This document shows positions 44,026 through 56,158 of a stretch of 64,000 nucleotides of DNA, in pieces; positions within the stretch are counted from its first letter, which is position 1; each line of letters opens with the position of its first letter. Origin of the DNA: Hedera helix. Lineage: Eukaryota > Streptophyta > Magnoliopsida > Apiales > Araliaceae. The notes under the pieces are model-generated. The model saw only the letters and a list, made by a program, of their open reading frames with translations, was not told where the DNA came from and did no database searches. The stretch is taken from NCBI GenBank assembly GCA_947179155.2, contig OX359280.1, forward strand, positions 45,307,055 through 45,371,054, given 5' to 3'. The position numbers and the translations under genes are program-made.

Positions 44026-44377
44026 TTTCTGTTATAAACAAAAATTTACATTATTATACTGGTTTCATCTTTTTCATTTCATTATTTTGTATCTTAGACA
44101 ATGTTTAGCTAAAATACAAGTAATTATTTCAACACGCATATAAACATAAATTCAACTGCATTTATACTCATATGCTAAAACAGGAGTGCGTAGCACTTTA
44201 CATCAAAAGCATACTGCTATAAATGCTTCTATCCCAGAGAAGCTACAAAAGATGGGATCTGACATATCCTACAACTTCCTAGAGTTGGGATTTAGTGACA
44301 TATTAACCCTCTAATAAAACAAAAGTTGGGTTCTACTGCATCTATTTACATACGAAATTAGAAAACAACTACTACTA
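44026..44377 (-). other. Tekay-2 spacer between ORF1 and gag-pol
   Basis: No gene. It holds the conserved TGTAAATAGATGCAG near the ORF1 end and finishes TTTGTTTATAACAG, then AAA and the gag-pol ATG. Same layout as in Tekay-1. Confidence 0.45.
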
Positions 44378-45235
44378 CTACTGACTGCGCATCCCCCTAC
44401 GGATCGCGTCGTCATACTCCTCATCCCCGATGGCCATCACCACACTCCTGCTGATGGTGTGCATAGACTGGCCCTCCTCAGCTGGGTAGTAGTGCACCCT
44501 GCTCTGAAGCCTACCATATGAAGATCGGTAGACGTAACTAAGTCTATCCGTCCTCACCCGCTTCTCGCGGACCTCCTCCTCTAGCTCAATCATCTGACCA
44601 TAAGCGGCATCCCGCTGTCTCTCCATCTCCATTCGGTCCTCTACCGCCTCCTGCCAGTGTGCACGGATGGCGGCCTTCTCTGCCTGTACTTGCTGAACCT
44701 TCAGCTCAGCCTCAGCCAACCTAGTCTCAACCACTGCCAATTTGGCTTGCAGCTCTACATCCTGCTCTACCAGCTGATGAGTTAGCACCGCAAAGTGCTC
44801 TACTGAATCCTCGTACTCCTGTACCTGATCCTCAAGTCCTACAATCCTCTCCTTCAGCTCTGTGTTCTCGCCAGAGAACTGATAAGCCGCATCCCTATAC
44901 TGATCCTCCATGTGCTGATGGGTCAGATTCTGCTCCTCTAGATGCTGGACCCTTGCCTCCAGCCCCTCGTTCCTATCTGTCAGTCCCTCTATGATGTCAG
45001 CGGCAGTAGTGCCCATGCCATCAGCTGACTCCTCCTCCTCAGACTCCTCTGACTCTGCCTCATCCTCACTGTAAGGCCTCATGACTCCGCCCCAGACGGG
45101 CTCCACACGATCCCCCTCCTCAGGATCTGACTCTGGCTCCTCTACGGGTGCAGCCACCAGCGGCTGTGCAGTATCCATATGGATATCAATATAGTCCTCC
45201 TCAGCAGTGCGACTCGACTGTCCGATCTCTGCCAT
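44378..45235 (-). CDS. ORF1 of Tekay-2: acidic, coiled-coil protein of unknown function
   Basis: 285 residues, homologous to the ORF1 of Tekay-1. The N-terminus is very acidic, with VWGGVMRP (47-54), a run of Ser/Glu residues and DGMGTTA (72-78). A long coiled coil spans about 80-225, longer than in Tekay-1 because of an extra Q/E/A-rich stretch. The C-terminus keeps RVHYYP, TISR and DDAIRRGM. Start by homology; an acceptor-like ATATAG lies one base upstream and a TACTAAC branch-point-like element at about 45261-45268. Retention of both ORF1 frames while their sequences diverged suggests selection on the protein. I recognise no domain. Confidence 0.85.
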   Translation of the reverse strand: MAEIGQSSRTAEEDYIDIHMDTAQPLVAAPVEEPESDPEEGDRVEPVWGGVMRPYSEDEAESEESEEEESADGMGTTAADIIEGLTDRNEGLEARVQHLEEQNLTHQHMEDQYRDAAYQFSGENTELKERIVGLEDQVQEYEDSVEHFAVLTHQLVEQDVELQAKLAVVETRLAEAELKVQQVQAEKAAIRAHWQEAVEDRMEMERQRDAAYGQMIELEEEVREKRVRTDRLSYVYRSSYGRLQSRVHYYPAEEGQSMHTISRSVVMAIGDEEYDDAIRRGMRSQ

Positions 45236-45463
45236 CCTATATCATAAAACAATAACACACGTTAGTACAGCAATAAAATATATTCATTGATGAAATGAAA
45301 TGATATTTTATCATGTACATCTCGGCTCGATGGATTTTCTCAATCCATCTCCAAAAATACACAACATGATGAATCTCCCCGATTCATCCCCTAACGCACT
45401 CGATATGAGTTTAATACTAAGGTTATAACTTAGGTTTCGCAAATCCTAACGTTTCTAACCTAC

Positions 45464-45476
45464 GGCTCTGATACCA
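45464..45476 (-). other. Primer-binding site of Tekay-2, initiator tRNA-Met
   Basis: TGGTATCAGAGCC on the minus strand, three bases from the LTR end at 45480. Confidence 0.95.
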
Positions 45477-45479
45477 ACC

Positions 45480-48400
45480 TGTGACGACCCCAAATCCGGG
45501 TTCCATAACCTCGAGTTTGGTTCTCACTATTCAACACATTACTAACAATTAAATACATACATTGCATTTAAATATCGCGGAATAATACATATTGGTTCCC
45601 TTCAAAAGGTTACAATACCAGGGTCTACCAACCTTAACATAAAAACAGTTCCTATCATAAGGAATTACAAAAGGTTCTTCAACAGTAAATACATATTTAA
45701 ATATCTAATTAGCATGCATAAGCTAACTTAATCTCGGGCTTTTCCTTTTCCCTTATCCTTCTTCGAGCAATCGGGTCTATCTGAAAAATGGTTCATGATA
45801 TAACAAGAATGAGCAACTAGTTTGCTCAGCAAGTTTAGAACAATCATGGAGATTTAATATATCATGAATGAATGAGAAATATCAATAATGATTCAACAAT
45901 AGATATAACAATTGTGAATGAAACAAGATTCAAATTTTAATAAACAGACTATTTGAATCTTAAAATGCTGAGTGGTCACCAAGGACCCTGAACTAACGAG
46001 GGTACAATAGAGTTTCCTCAGACCCTTTGAGTTGTTTGGTTTTCAAGGGGATCAGCCTATTCAACCCGCTGTATATGCATTACATTTAGTCACTGGCGCC
46101 AAAATCGGTTTCCCGACACAAAATCCCCTAATTTAGGGTTGTTCAAATCTCAGTCTTAATATAAGAAATCCGCACCCAACAATGGTTTGGATAAGCTTTT
46201 AAAAGTATTCAAGTTATTGAATTTAGAAACGCAATGTCTAGCTGAACTATTAGCTTCAGACATTTTTAATACAGTTCGTGAATCAAGAACTAACAAGCTT
46301 CAAATGCACTAAGTGCGATTGTATAAACAATATGGATGTGGAATAATTTTCGATAATTAAACCACTTCAAGCTTTAACAATAAATACAAGTATGGAAACT
46401 TGTTCAACAATAATAATTGAGTAGGGTTAGAGAACTTGCCTGTTTGCTCAGCTACAATAATTGTCTAGCTTTAACTAACTTGCTTTGAAAGACCTAACAT
46501 TAATAAAGTCGGTCTAATAATTAGTACGACGTATTTGCATAATTATACGCTTAATAACGAACTTATTTACCACATAAGTACTAACACATAAATTACATTA
46601 GTCAAAACAATATTATTAACCTTATAGACACTTAATCATTTTAGGTTAATAATTTAATAAGTTAGAAAATATTTTTCTTAAGTGTTGGACACTTATTAAA
46701 CCCTTAAACAACTTATTATAATTGTTTAGTTCAATTCAATTTATTTTATTAACTCAATCTCTTTTTAATTACTATTTAATATTGATTAAATAGAAATTAA
46801 TTAATTAACTCTAGTTATTATAAATAATAACTAATTGTACTTACTTATTATTTAATTATAATTAAATAATAAATAATTATTAACTTAGTTTAAACCTTCT
46901 TTAATTTAATGTTAATCAACCAATAATTAACCAAGTAATTAACCTTACTTATTATTTAATCAAGGAAATTAAATAATAGTTTACTAATCTTAATCCTCTT
47001 TAATTATTATTTAATGTCAATTAAATAATAATTAATTATTTAATTAATTTTAATTATTATTTAAGGTTAAATAATAATCAAATCATTCTTATTTATTATT
47101 TAAATTAAATAATAAATTATTACTCTAATAACTTAATTTCCATTAATCGTTATTTAATGTTAATTAAATAATAATTAATTACTTAATTATCTTTATTTAT
47201 TATTTAATAATATTTAAATAATAAATAATTAATTTATAAATTTTATCTCTCTTTAAATATTATTTAATAGGCATTAAATAATAATTGCTAATTTATCATC
47301 TTTATTTATTATTAACATTTAAAATAATAAATAAATAATAAATTTATTTAACCTAACCATGGTTTAGCTAACTAGATTAATATTTAAAATATTTAAATAT
47401 TAAACTTTATGAAAAATATCCTCCCCAATATTATTTTTGTATTATTATTATTTTTGTTATAATTTTAAATTAATTTTTAAATATTTAAATTAATTAAAAT
47501 TAACCCGAATGGCATTTTCGTAAATAAGTTGAAAAACCGGACCGAGGGCAGAATGGTAATTCTGCCAAGAAAACACGGAGGGGCAAAATGGTAATTTCGC
47601 CGAAAAGTTTCTTACCGCGCATTGCGCGCGTTTTGGTTTGTTACGGGTCAAAACGACGCCGTTTTTGAAAAGCCGGAAACGGCTTCCGCGCGTACGCGCG
47701 GAGTGAATTTTCTACGGACGCCAAACGACGTCGTTTGGCTCCGCGTCCTCGGTGAACAGTGGCAGCCGCGCATTGCGCGGAAAGCCTTAAAAATTTTTCC
47801 TTCCCGCAGAACGTGAACAGTGTTTCCGGCTACCCATTTTAAATAAAAATATACCTTCAATAAATCTTTAACTCTTCAATAAAAATCCAAAAAAATTACC
47901 AATCATCTTATATTAATTTATAACATGAAAAATTAATTTTTCATGATTTAATATCAATATTTTTTTATAAAAATTTTTTTACATCACATAAACTACCATA
48001 AATCATAACTTTTTGTATAAAACTCCATTTTGAGTGATTCAAACTTTGTTTTTCTCATGATTTAATGTTCTATAATATTAGAACATCAAATCTAAGTTTT
48101 ACAAAAATATTTTTGGTCATATATTTCAAGACTTGATTATACACTATTAAATACATATTTTAGCATATAAATATACCAAAATACAAATCAAACATATTAA
48201 ACTCAAGCATGGCATAAATATTACCTCTACACATTAATAACTATATTAATATGTTTATACAAGCATGATGATTATTTAATTTAAAAACAAAACTTTATTT
48301 AAAATAACCATTACCTTGATTTAATGGCTATCTTTCTTTTTCTTCCAAAGTAGGTGATGAATGAAGATGATATGCACCAAGAACTCCTTCTCCTCTCTTA

Positions 48401-49373
48401 GTATTTTGATCTTACTATTTTCTCACTCTCAAATGCTCTCTAGCTCTCTCTTTTGTTTGAAAATAAAAGATGAGAAATGATTTTCAAAATCTACTAAATT
48501 GTAAGTATACTTACAATGGGCATAGATATAAAATCTATATCTATCAAATTTCCATAATGAGAGAGCAAGGATACTTACACAAGAAAGCTAGCCATACATA
48601 GTTGGTGAAAAGAGGCATGGTTTATGTACTTAAAAAAAAAATAAAACAAGTAACCATTATTTAATTAAATGAAAAATAAAATAAAACAAAACCTCACTTT
48701 TTCTCTCTCATTCATGCATGTCGGCTGATCTCCCTTCTTTTGTCCAAAATTAAGTGTCACTTTTTACTTTTTAAACAATTAATAGTTAATTTAAGTATTT
48801 TCCAAGTGGGCCAATCATTGGGCTTTAATTTAAAATACCAATTGGGCTTCTATTAAATTGTTTGGGCTACTAAATTGTCAAATTTTATTATTCTCCACTT
48901 GGGCTACTAATTGACCCATGTTGGGCTAATTTAATAATTTACATTAATTATTCAATCCATGATTAAATAAATAAATAGGTTGAATAATTAATTAAATATT
49001 TTAACCCATAAGTATTAAATTACTAAATGGACTAATAAATATTATTATTAATATTTCACATTATTTACATTAATTAATAATCATATTAATTAATTTATTA
49101 TATTTAATTCACTCATTATATTCAATTTAATTGAATATTTAAATAATAGGAAACTTATCAATTATTTTGATATTAAAACTTTAGGGTTTATTCACTAATT
49201 TAATAACATATTAGTGACCCCCTTTAATTAATTTTAGTAATTAATTACATAATTATTTAATCACATAATTAATTAATCACATAAAAAGATTTAAATAATC
49301 TCTTAAAATTAACTCGTTGGAAATTAAATTAATATTTTAATTAATAAAAATGTGGAAATTCTAGGACATTACA
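45480..49373 (-). repeat. 5' LTR of Tekay-2
   Basis: 3894 bp. It is collinear with the 3' LTR apart from few substitutions (for example C/A near 46021, T/C near 46966 and near 47562, C/A near 48746), the 8-bp GTACGCGC insertion and a shorter poly-A. TSD GCGAT follows at 49374-49378. Confidence 0.95.
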
Positions 49374-50216
49374 GCGATTATGTGTTGTTCTAATTGTTAG
49401 GCCAGCATTTTCAATGTTAGGTCTTCCAGAGGAGTTTAAATTAAGTAAAGTAGACGTAATTCGCGCACCAGGCAAGTTCCTTAACTTTACACAACTCTAT
49501 ATTGTGCAAGTTTTCAAAATATATATATTGCAAGTTCCCTAACTCTGACTCGAGTTATACTTTCAAATTATATTTCAGGTGGTTTAATTATGGCAAATTT
49601 ATTCCACATCAATATTATATTTGACATTCACACACAGTGCATGTTGGATTCAAGTTCTATTATCGAACTGTCATATATTTAAAAGTTCTTGCATTTATGA
49701 ACTGTTTAAGGAATAATTTACGCTAATTGATTCGGCTAGACGTTGAATATTAATATAAAAGTTATCCAAACCAGTCGTTGGTAAGGATCTTGTACTGAAA
49801 GAACAACCTTAAATTGGGGGAGATATAAGTGTCGGTCACTTGATACAGTCAAAGTTTAATGTTATGCAACACATGGTGTACGAGAGGCTGATCCCCTCAA
49901 GTACGATTGACGGTTATAAAAGGGTCAGTCGAATGACTGATGTTGCCTTGGCATTCATGGTCTATTGGACCACTCAGTAGTCAGTAATCAAGTCTTCATT
50001 ATTTCATCAAAGTCTTGATTATATTGTTCAGTTATTAAGTAACTCTCCATTCATCCATTTGAGTACTGATTATGTTATTCAGTTTTATCATTGAGCCTAC
50101 ATTATTAAATCAACTCGATTATTCCTTCGATTCATTCATGATATATTATATTGTTTACTTAAAACTTGTTGAGCAAGCTAGTTGCTCACCTTGCTATATC
50201 ATGAAAACATTTGTAG

Positions 50217-50269
50217 TTAAACCTGAAGGTTCTAGTAAAGATAAAAGCAAAGGAAAGATGAAGTCTTAA
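50217..50269 (+). CDS. Conserved 17-codon frame in the Tekay-type solo LTR
   Basis: Behind ATTTGTAG, two bases and 16 codons encode KPEGSSKDKSKGKMKS, then TAA. Compared with Tekay-1, several of the differing codons are synonymous. Retention in a solo LTR reflects age of the copy, not current function. Confidence 0.4.
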
Positions 50270-50530
50270 TTAAGCGAGATAGCAGTTTGACTGTTTCATA
50301 TTTTGTTTGTACATATATGATGTGATGTAACACAAACCTTTTTGTAACCTTTTGGCAGTTTGTGAAGTTTTTAGTAAAGGTTGAAGACATTGGGACTAGA
50401 AAGCTTTTGTAATAAACAACATATGTTTATTTATATTTTTTGTACTAGCATTAAATGTTGTTTAACAGATATTAGATGTATTTTGCATGAGCACTAAATT
50501 CGAGGTATTAGTACTTGAATTTGGGGGTGT

Positions 50531-50572
50531 CACACACACACACACACATATGTGTGTGTGTGTGTGTATGTG
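50531..50572. repeat. (CA)n-ATATG-(TG)n self-complementary microsatellite
   Basis: A CA run joins a TG run through CATATG, so the whole tract can fold on itself. It overlaps the solo-LTR end and hides its TSD. Confidence 0.85.
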
Positions 50573-51368
50573 TGGAAGAAAAAGAAGGAAGAGAGATGGT
50601 TGGAGGACACGAAAGAAGAAAAAAAAAAGGGATGGTGAGGGAGCTTAGGAAGAAAATATGGGAGGAAGTCAGAAAGAATGGCTCGGTAGGTGAAGAACCA
50701 ACCTATATAAAGGGAACCCCTGAAAATTCCTTACACCTTCTCATTCTCTACTGATATATTATGAGTATACTCCGAATATAGTAAGGTTACTCTGAGTATT
50801 GGTAAAACCAAAAAGGGTTCAAGAATTTTTCAAGTGAGTCTTTTCTCTAAAAATAATATTTGCACAAACACTCACTTCACAAATCTTCTTTTGTAAAACT
50901 TTTCCTTTAGAATATTTTTTAAAAAAAACTTCCTTTGAAATATTTATTTAAAATATTATTTCAAATACTATTTTTGAAGTTATTATATTTTATTCTTTAT
51001 ACTACAAAAATTTATATTATATAAACATTTTTGATAGTTCATAATATACGAGTTATTGTACACCATAAAATGTATATGTGGTAGTGACTAATCAAATTAT
51101 AAATATAATTATAGGTTAATCAATTTCATAGAAAACAGTATCCGGTTAAGTGATAGGGTAAGGGATATTATTTTCTTTCATACTCTTGAACTTACTATAA
51201 TAAGTATTGTTCGGTAAAATTTCTGAAATGATTAATAATTTGCGCTTTATTTAATATCTTTTTTATGTGAACCTTCTTATCTTACCTGATCATTGTTATT
51301 GAACTTTAACTGTTATTTTTGAACTATGGATCTTGAATATCATTCTTGAATTTGACTCAACATCATGT
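50535..51368 (+). repeat. RLG-3 5' LTR, second piece
   Basis: AT-rich LTR DNA between the solo LTR and the CACTA element. Assigned by position, since the corresponding 3' LTR part lies beyond the window. Confidence 0.6.
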
Positions 51369-52155
51369 CACTACAAGAAAACAGACCAATTCCGACGGAA
51401 TATTCCATCGGATATAAGGATATTCTGTCGAACTTATGTTATTACCGACGGAAAACTCAGTCGTCAATTCGGACGGAAATAATCGCGTCGGGATTAATTT
51501 CGTCGAGAATTCGGTCGGAGCAAAAATATTTTCGACGGATTATTTTCCGTCGTTACTTCCGTCGGCATTAAATTAACTACGACGGAATATATTCCTTCGA
51601 GATTTATAATTCCGTCGGCCTTCCCCTTTCATCTGCGATGAAACTTTCGTCGGAATAGTTTGAGTCCGTCGAAATAATACTATTAATACCGACGTAATTT
51701 TCGTCGAAATTAAAATGTTCCGTTGAAAATGATGTTTTTAATATTTACGTAGATATTCATTTAATGCCTAAATTCCGACGAAATTTTCGTCGAAACTATA
51801 TAATTCCGTCGAAAATAATAATAATAAAATTTAATGTGTTTTTTGCCTTTTTAGTGCCAGGTTTTAAAACCATATTTTTGTACCTGCAAACTTGCTTTAT
51901 TCCAACAACATAACAACAATCCATTCTTTATGTTCACACACATCATATAAATATAAACGACGACACATTATAAAATAAATTATCTTTTAAAAGTACAATA
52001 CTTTACAAACTCAACAAAATTACGAAGAATTAGAATCAATTAAGCTAAATTATAATTTATACAACTAAATGAAACTAGTTCTACCAGTTGTTTACACAGA
52101 ATCGTTGCTCAGGGATCGACGATTCTGTTGTGGTGTATGAAAATTATCGTCGTCA

Positions 52156-52172
52156 CCCCCCCCCCCCCCCCC
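52156..52172. repeat. Poly-C tract
   Basis: About 17 consecutive C in the CACTA element. The exact length may be a sequencing or assembly artefact. Confidence 0.7.
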
Positions 52173-52998
52173 GCTCGCGATCGACATCACCTGCATGCTC
52201 AGAATTGTCATCCTGTTAATACAATTACAAATATCAGTCATTAGTCCGTACTTGAGACAAAAATTCACAGTTAAATAATTATTACAGAATATACAACTTA
52301 AATTGAATAAAAACCTGTGTAGTCGGGCGCTGAGTCAGCATCGGGCCAAAAGCCTCCAACAACAGGGTAGTCACCATCTGAACTGCTCCGGAGATATGCC
52401 CGTACTATCGACACTGGCCCCTAATGCAACGTCCTGAGCAAGCTGGTGAAGACGAGCAATGGTAGGTAGGCTCTGCCTACGGAATATTGGATCCGTACGA
52501 AACGTCTTCAACACCGCCGCCATAACCCGCTGGAACAACGCGTCGTCCAAGCCAGCGCCTGTATGAGATTGTCCAACATGTCCTCTCGAACGCTGGCTAG
52601 ATGAACCTGCAAAATTAAATATAACATTAAAAAAATATTGACTATCAATATAAATTTTGAATTAACGAGCAACATACTACAATAAATACCTCCGGTTAAT
52701 GTATATGCCGGTACCCTTGGCAGCCCCAACACTCGATAGCTGCTTGTAGTGCTACTAGGGGGATCTTGAGACGCGACCCAAATAGCCATCTCCTCGTCCC
52801 TAAATAAGCTAATGTCGGACTGAGTGATGGTAGAATCTCCCCTAGCAACTTGCAACTCAGCTACACGTTTGTCCCGAAGGCTCTGAAATCGGTCCTGCAA
52901 TTTATTATGTATATGGTAATTTATTGACTCATTTTATTAAGTACATGATACTAATTATTACATAACTTTATAAAAACTCTTACCCGTATAGTTGTAGC

Positions 52999-54959
52999 TA
53001 TGACAGCCCCAAAATCCGTCTTCAATAACCCCAGATCTGATCCGTCAAAAGTAATCTCAATCCTGAGTTTAAGTCGTTACACGAACAACCTTCCCATTAT
53101 TATACACAACATTACCTAAAGGATAAAATTTAATGTTGTTAAAACTCAATATATTAATTGAGAAACTTAATTAACTTTCAAAAATCTTCTATTCCCAAAA
53201 TCGCAATCTTTACATCGCTCTTTTACAACTCTAGATCCTATACATTATAATGTAATATATAATCTTTACCTCTATGAGATATTCTTTATAATCCAGTAAG
53301 CCAAAAAACATGATCCAACAAACTAGATTATCAAAACAGCAAGCTGTAAGCTAAGTTACTATCGCTTGTGAAGTCACTCTACGATAGTCTAGCTTGGCAG
53401 TCTGCGCTCCCGATCGTCTGGCTTGGCAGTCTACGCTCGCAGAAAAACTTGAGCAAAGAAATTTCACTCTACGATCTCACAGTGAGGTTACTCAACGACC
53501 AAACACTCTACGATCGGCTGAGACTCACTCTACGATCGTTGAGGCTCACTCTACGATTTGCTGAGGCTCACTCTACGATTGCTGAGGCTCACTCTACGAT
53601 CGTGACCACAGATCAATAAAACCAATGCCACAACCGTTTCCCATTACAGCAACCTGAGTTTCCTATTCAACATACCGTTTATCCAAAGCCTTCAAGAGTT
53701 TCTTCATTTACTTCGCTGAAAATGTTAATTTAAAGCAAGAATGAGCACGGCGGCTCAGCAAGTCCAACAGCTAACACATAACACGTATTTTACATTTAAT
53801 TTATGCTTTATGCTCCATGCTTGGCATTTACATAGGCATCATGCTTATCATGCGTTGCATTTATAAAATCTACCCATGCTTGCCATGCATGTCAATGTTA
53901 CCATGTTATATAACTCATATAACACATTCGATTCATAGCATTAATTATATATAACAGCTATTAACAACATATGATCGTACACAGACACATTTACAATCAG
54001 TTAGCACATAACATGAGTGCACATTTAATAGTTTATGCATATAATCCATAACACTGAAAAACTTGCAGGGATAACAAATATCACTGAAAGACTTGCCTGG
54101 ATTGCAACACCAGTTTACGCTAACCTTTCGCATTCCTTGCACCACCTTCAATCTTTGACAGATGATTTACATTCAGATTCTGCCTTCTCCGAATAGCATG
54201 AACTCCTCTGAAGTTTGCATTTACTTCTCAAGCTCAATATCTCTCTTATCCTAAATGAACGAGAAGAGGAAATGAGAGAATGACTGAGGTTATACAACAC
54301 TTTCTCAGCCTTAGACAACTCTGAGGAGTTGGACCCTATAGCCTCCCCAATGCCTGACTTGTTCCTTCTTTTCTCAGCACTGATTCCTTGAGCTTTGCAC
54401 AAACTGCGCGTGCTCTGCTTTTTCTGAGGTTTTGTCCCTAAATGAGTGGCATTCTTACTTTTCCACCGGGTTATGTTATTACTTTTGGGCTGGGCTGCTA
54501 TTTGTTTTGTTAATTAAACAATTGGTGGCCCAATTGTTACTTATATTGCAACTAAGCTTTGGGTTGCCCAAATTAAATTCCTAGTGAAAATATAAAATAT
54601 TAATACCCCACTATCAATAACTTTCCCAATGGAAATAAATATAACATTATTAATGTTTACGAAATCTCATTAATTAATAACCATATTAATTAATTTACAC
54701 ATCCAGCTTAACTTGCTAGCTATTTAATTAAATATCACATAGCTCATTTACCCTATCAAACTTTGATACTAAACAACCTAGGTTGGTTCATTAATTTAAT
54801 TAACCCATTAATTGAACCTTCCTTAAATTCTTTTAATTACTTCAACACATAATTAAATAAATCAAGCCATCACATAATGATTTAATTTAATCCTCTAGAA
54901 ATTTACAATTACAGCGAATAATTCCATTTCTCTATATTAAAATATTTCGGGTCGCTACA
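52999..54959 (-). repeat. Solo LTR (chromovirus-like) inside the CACTA element
   Basis: In minus orientation it runs TGTAGCGACCCG to GGCTGTCATA, 1961 bp, flanked by a perfect TSD GTAGC (52994-52998 and 54960-54964). Ending in TA rather than CA matches the 5' LTR of Tekay-1. No internal region remains. It holds a minisatellite at about 53370-53605. Confidence 0.88.
53370..53605. repeat. Minisatellite with ACTCTACGAT units in the solo LTR
   Basis: CTCACTCTACGAT(CG) followed by TTGAGG or GCTGAGG recurs about five times at 53504-53605. Looser copies with CTTGGCAGTCT(A/G)CGCTC lie to the left. Confidence 0.85.
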
Positions 54960-55234
54960 GTAGCTGCCTGTGACATAGTAAATTCCTTTGGCGTGTGGGT
55001 TCTATCCCGGAACTCGATCATGGTGGGAGGTCGTCCCAACTCATCGCTCATGACCTAATAAATAAAATTTTAATTTATCCTTTATTTAGTACATATTTTT
55101 ATGAGAATATTAAAGTAAACTAAATATATATATATACTGATTTCACTTCTTCAAATGATCGTGAACCCGTAGTGTGTACTACTCGGAGCTGGCTACGATT
55201 TGTCTTCATTTGTTCTGATTTTTTTTTGAAGTCG

Positions 55235-56158
55235 TCAGCATCCCAACTGACCAGGCACGACATCCCTTGTTTTATGCCTAGTCATATGCGCAGCAGTGTG
55301 GGTCGACATGAATAGACGCTGAAGTCTCGATGCAGGAGGAAAGTACCTTATGATTTTTTTAGGCACACACTTAGTTTTCCCCTCACGTTTAGTTGTCTTG
55401 TAACGAGGCACATTACAAATGTCACACTGCAGTTTATCTATGTCAGCCCCATAATATAACATGCAATCCTGCTCATAAGCATCAATCTTTGTATACCCCA
55501 AATTCAAACCCTTTACCATCTTTTTCACTTCATAATAATTTGAGGGGAGAGTGTGACCCTTTGGTAAGAACTCGCTGATAAGCCTAAGCAACTCATTGAA
55601 ACCTCTATCACTGCAGCCATGCTCATTCTTGAAGTGTAAGAGCTTCGTCACTGTAGATAACCTGGTGTGCTTATCATTTCCATCGTACAATGGGACAACA
55701 GATTCAGATAGCATATTGTAAAAGGCTGCTGCTGTGTCCTTTGGTTCTTGATGACCAGTGATTAACGACTACTCATTTGCACCCCAATCAATATTGATAG
55801 GGCCATACGCATCAACCAACATCTCCACGGCATCATAACTATCATCGTATCGATCCCCGTGACTTGGTTGGCCTACACTGTCACTTATTTCGCTGAACTC
55901 AGTTGACTCTCCGTGATGAATCCATAGGGAATACCCATCTACAAACCCACGCGAATACAAGTCATACTTAATGTTGTCGGCTTTCTTCCAAATCAGGTTT
56001 TTACATTTGAAACACGGGCATCTCATCTTTCCGTTCGAATTATCAGCATGTTCAATTGCAAAATTCAAAAATTTAGACACCTCATCACGGTACTCAGGCA
56101 GTAATCCTCTACCATCAACCGGTATTTTACAGTACATCCAGCTCCAGTCGTTTGACAT
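55235..56158 (-). pseudogene. TNP2-like transposase N-terminus, with internal stop and deletion
   Basis: Residues near the start (DWSWMYCKIP, then FLNFAIEHA and CPCFKCKN) match the transposase-associated domain found at the N-terminus of plant TNP2 proteins. The second half (TKLLHFKNEHGCSDRGFNELL, LPSNYYEVKKMVKGL) matches the following TNP2 region. One in-frame TAG (after GANE, at 55769-55771) separates two otherwise open halves. The catalytic domain that should follow is absent; sequence changes to TNPA-like near 55235. Confidence 0.8.

Larger units (their letters stand above)
35558..49373 (-). mobile_element. Tekay-2: complete Ty3/gypsy chromovirus, minus strand
   Basis: The element is 13,816 bp. 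In element order: 5' LTR 49373-45480, iMet primer site, ORF1 45235-44378, gag-pol 44025-39493, polypurine tract, 3' LTR 39444-35558, TSD GCGAT. It has the same architecture as Tekay-1 but is clearly diverged in LTRs and protein. Between its LTRs I noticed about four substitutions, an 8-bp indel and a poly-A length difference, so it is young, perhaps slightly older than Tekay-1. Both ORFs are intact. Confidence 0.96.
32776..50534 (+). mobile_element. Tekay-type solo LTR, split by Tekay-2
   Basis: The left part (32776-35557) begins TGTAATGTCC; the right part (49379-50534) ends GGGGGTGTCACA. Together they give about 3.94 kb, close to the 3.89-kb LTRs of Tekay-2. Order of parts matches the other Tekay LTRs: a GC-richer segment (34190-34320), an AT hairpin array (34370-35420), the conserved core GAGGCTGATCCCCTC near 49883, GAGCAAGCTAGTTGCTC (50171-50187) and the 17-codon frame (50217-50269). 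No internal region or second LTR accompanies it, so it is a solo LTR left by recombination. The TSD is obscured by flanking microsatellites. Confidence 0.8.
52400..55230 (-). pseudogene. TNPA-like CACTA gene (plant transposase of the Ptta/En/Spm type), split by a solo LTR
   Basis: Coding pieces on the minus strand read HTTGSRSFEEV (about 55215-55140), SDELGRPPTMIEFRDRTHTPKEF then SQAATTIR (about 55050-52985, interrupted by the solo LTR), RFQSLRDKRVAELQVARGDS (about 52895) and, after an intron of about 80 bases, a C-terminal piece ending in DDALFQRVMAAVLKTFRTDP (about 52608-52490). The HTTGS and ELGRPP motifs are typical of the plant Ptta/En/Spm transposase family. The solo LTR destroys the SQAATTIR exon. 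The 5' part appears fused to TNP2 sequence by deletion. Confidence 0.65.

Noticed and set aside
50072..50215. Upstream part of the 65-residue frame that ends with the 17-codon block in the solo LTR
   Set aside because: The frame is not kept in Tekay-1 because of a one-base length difference before the AG, so only the last 17 codons look conserved.
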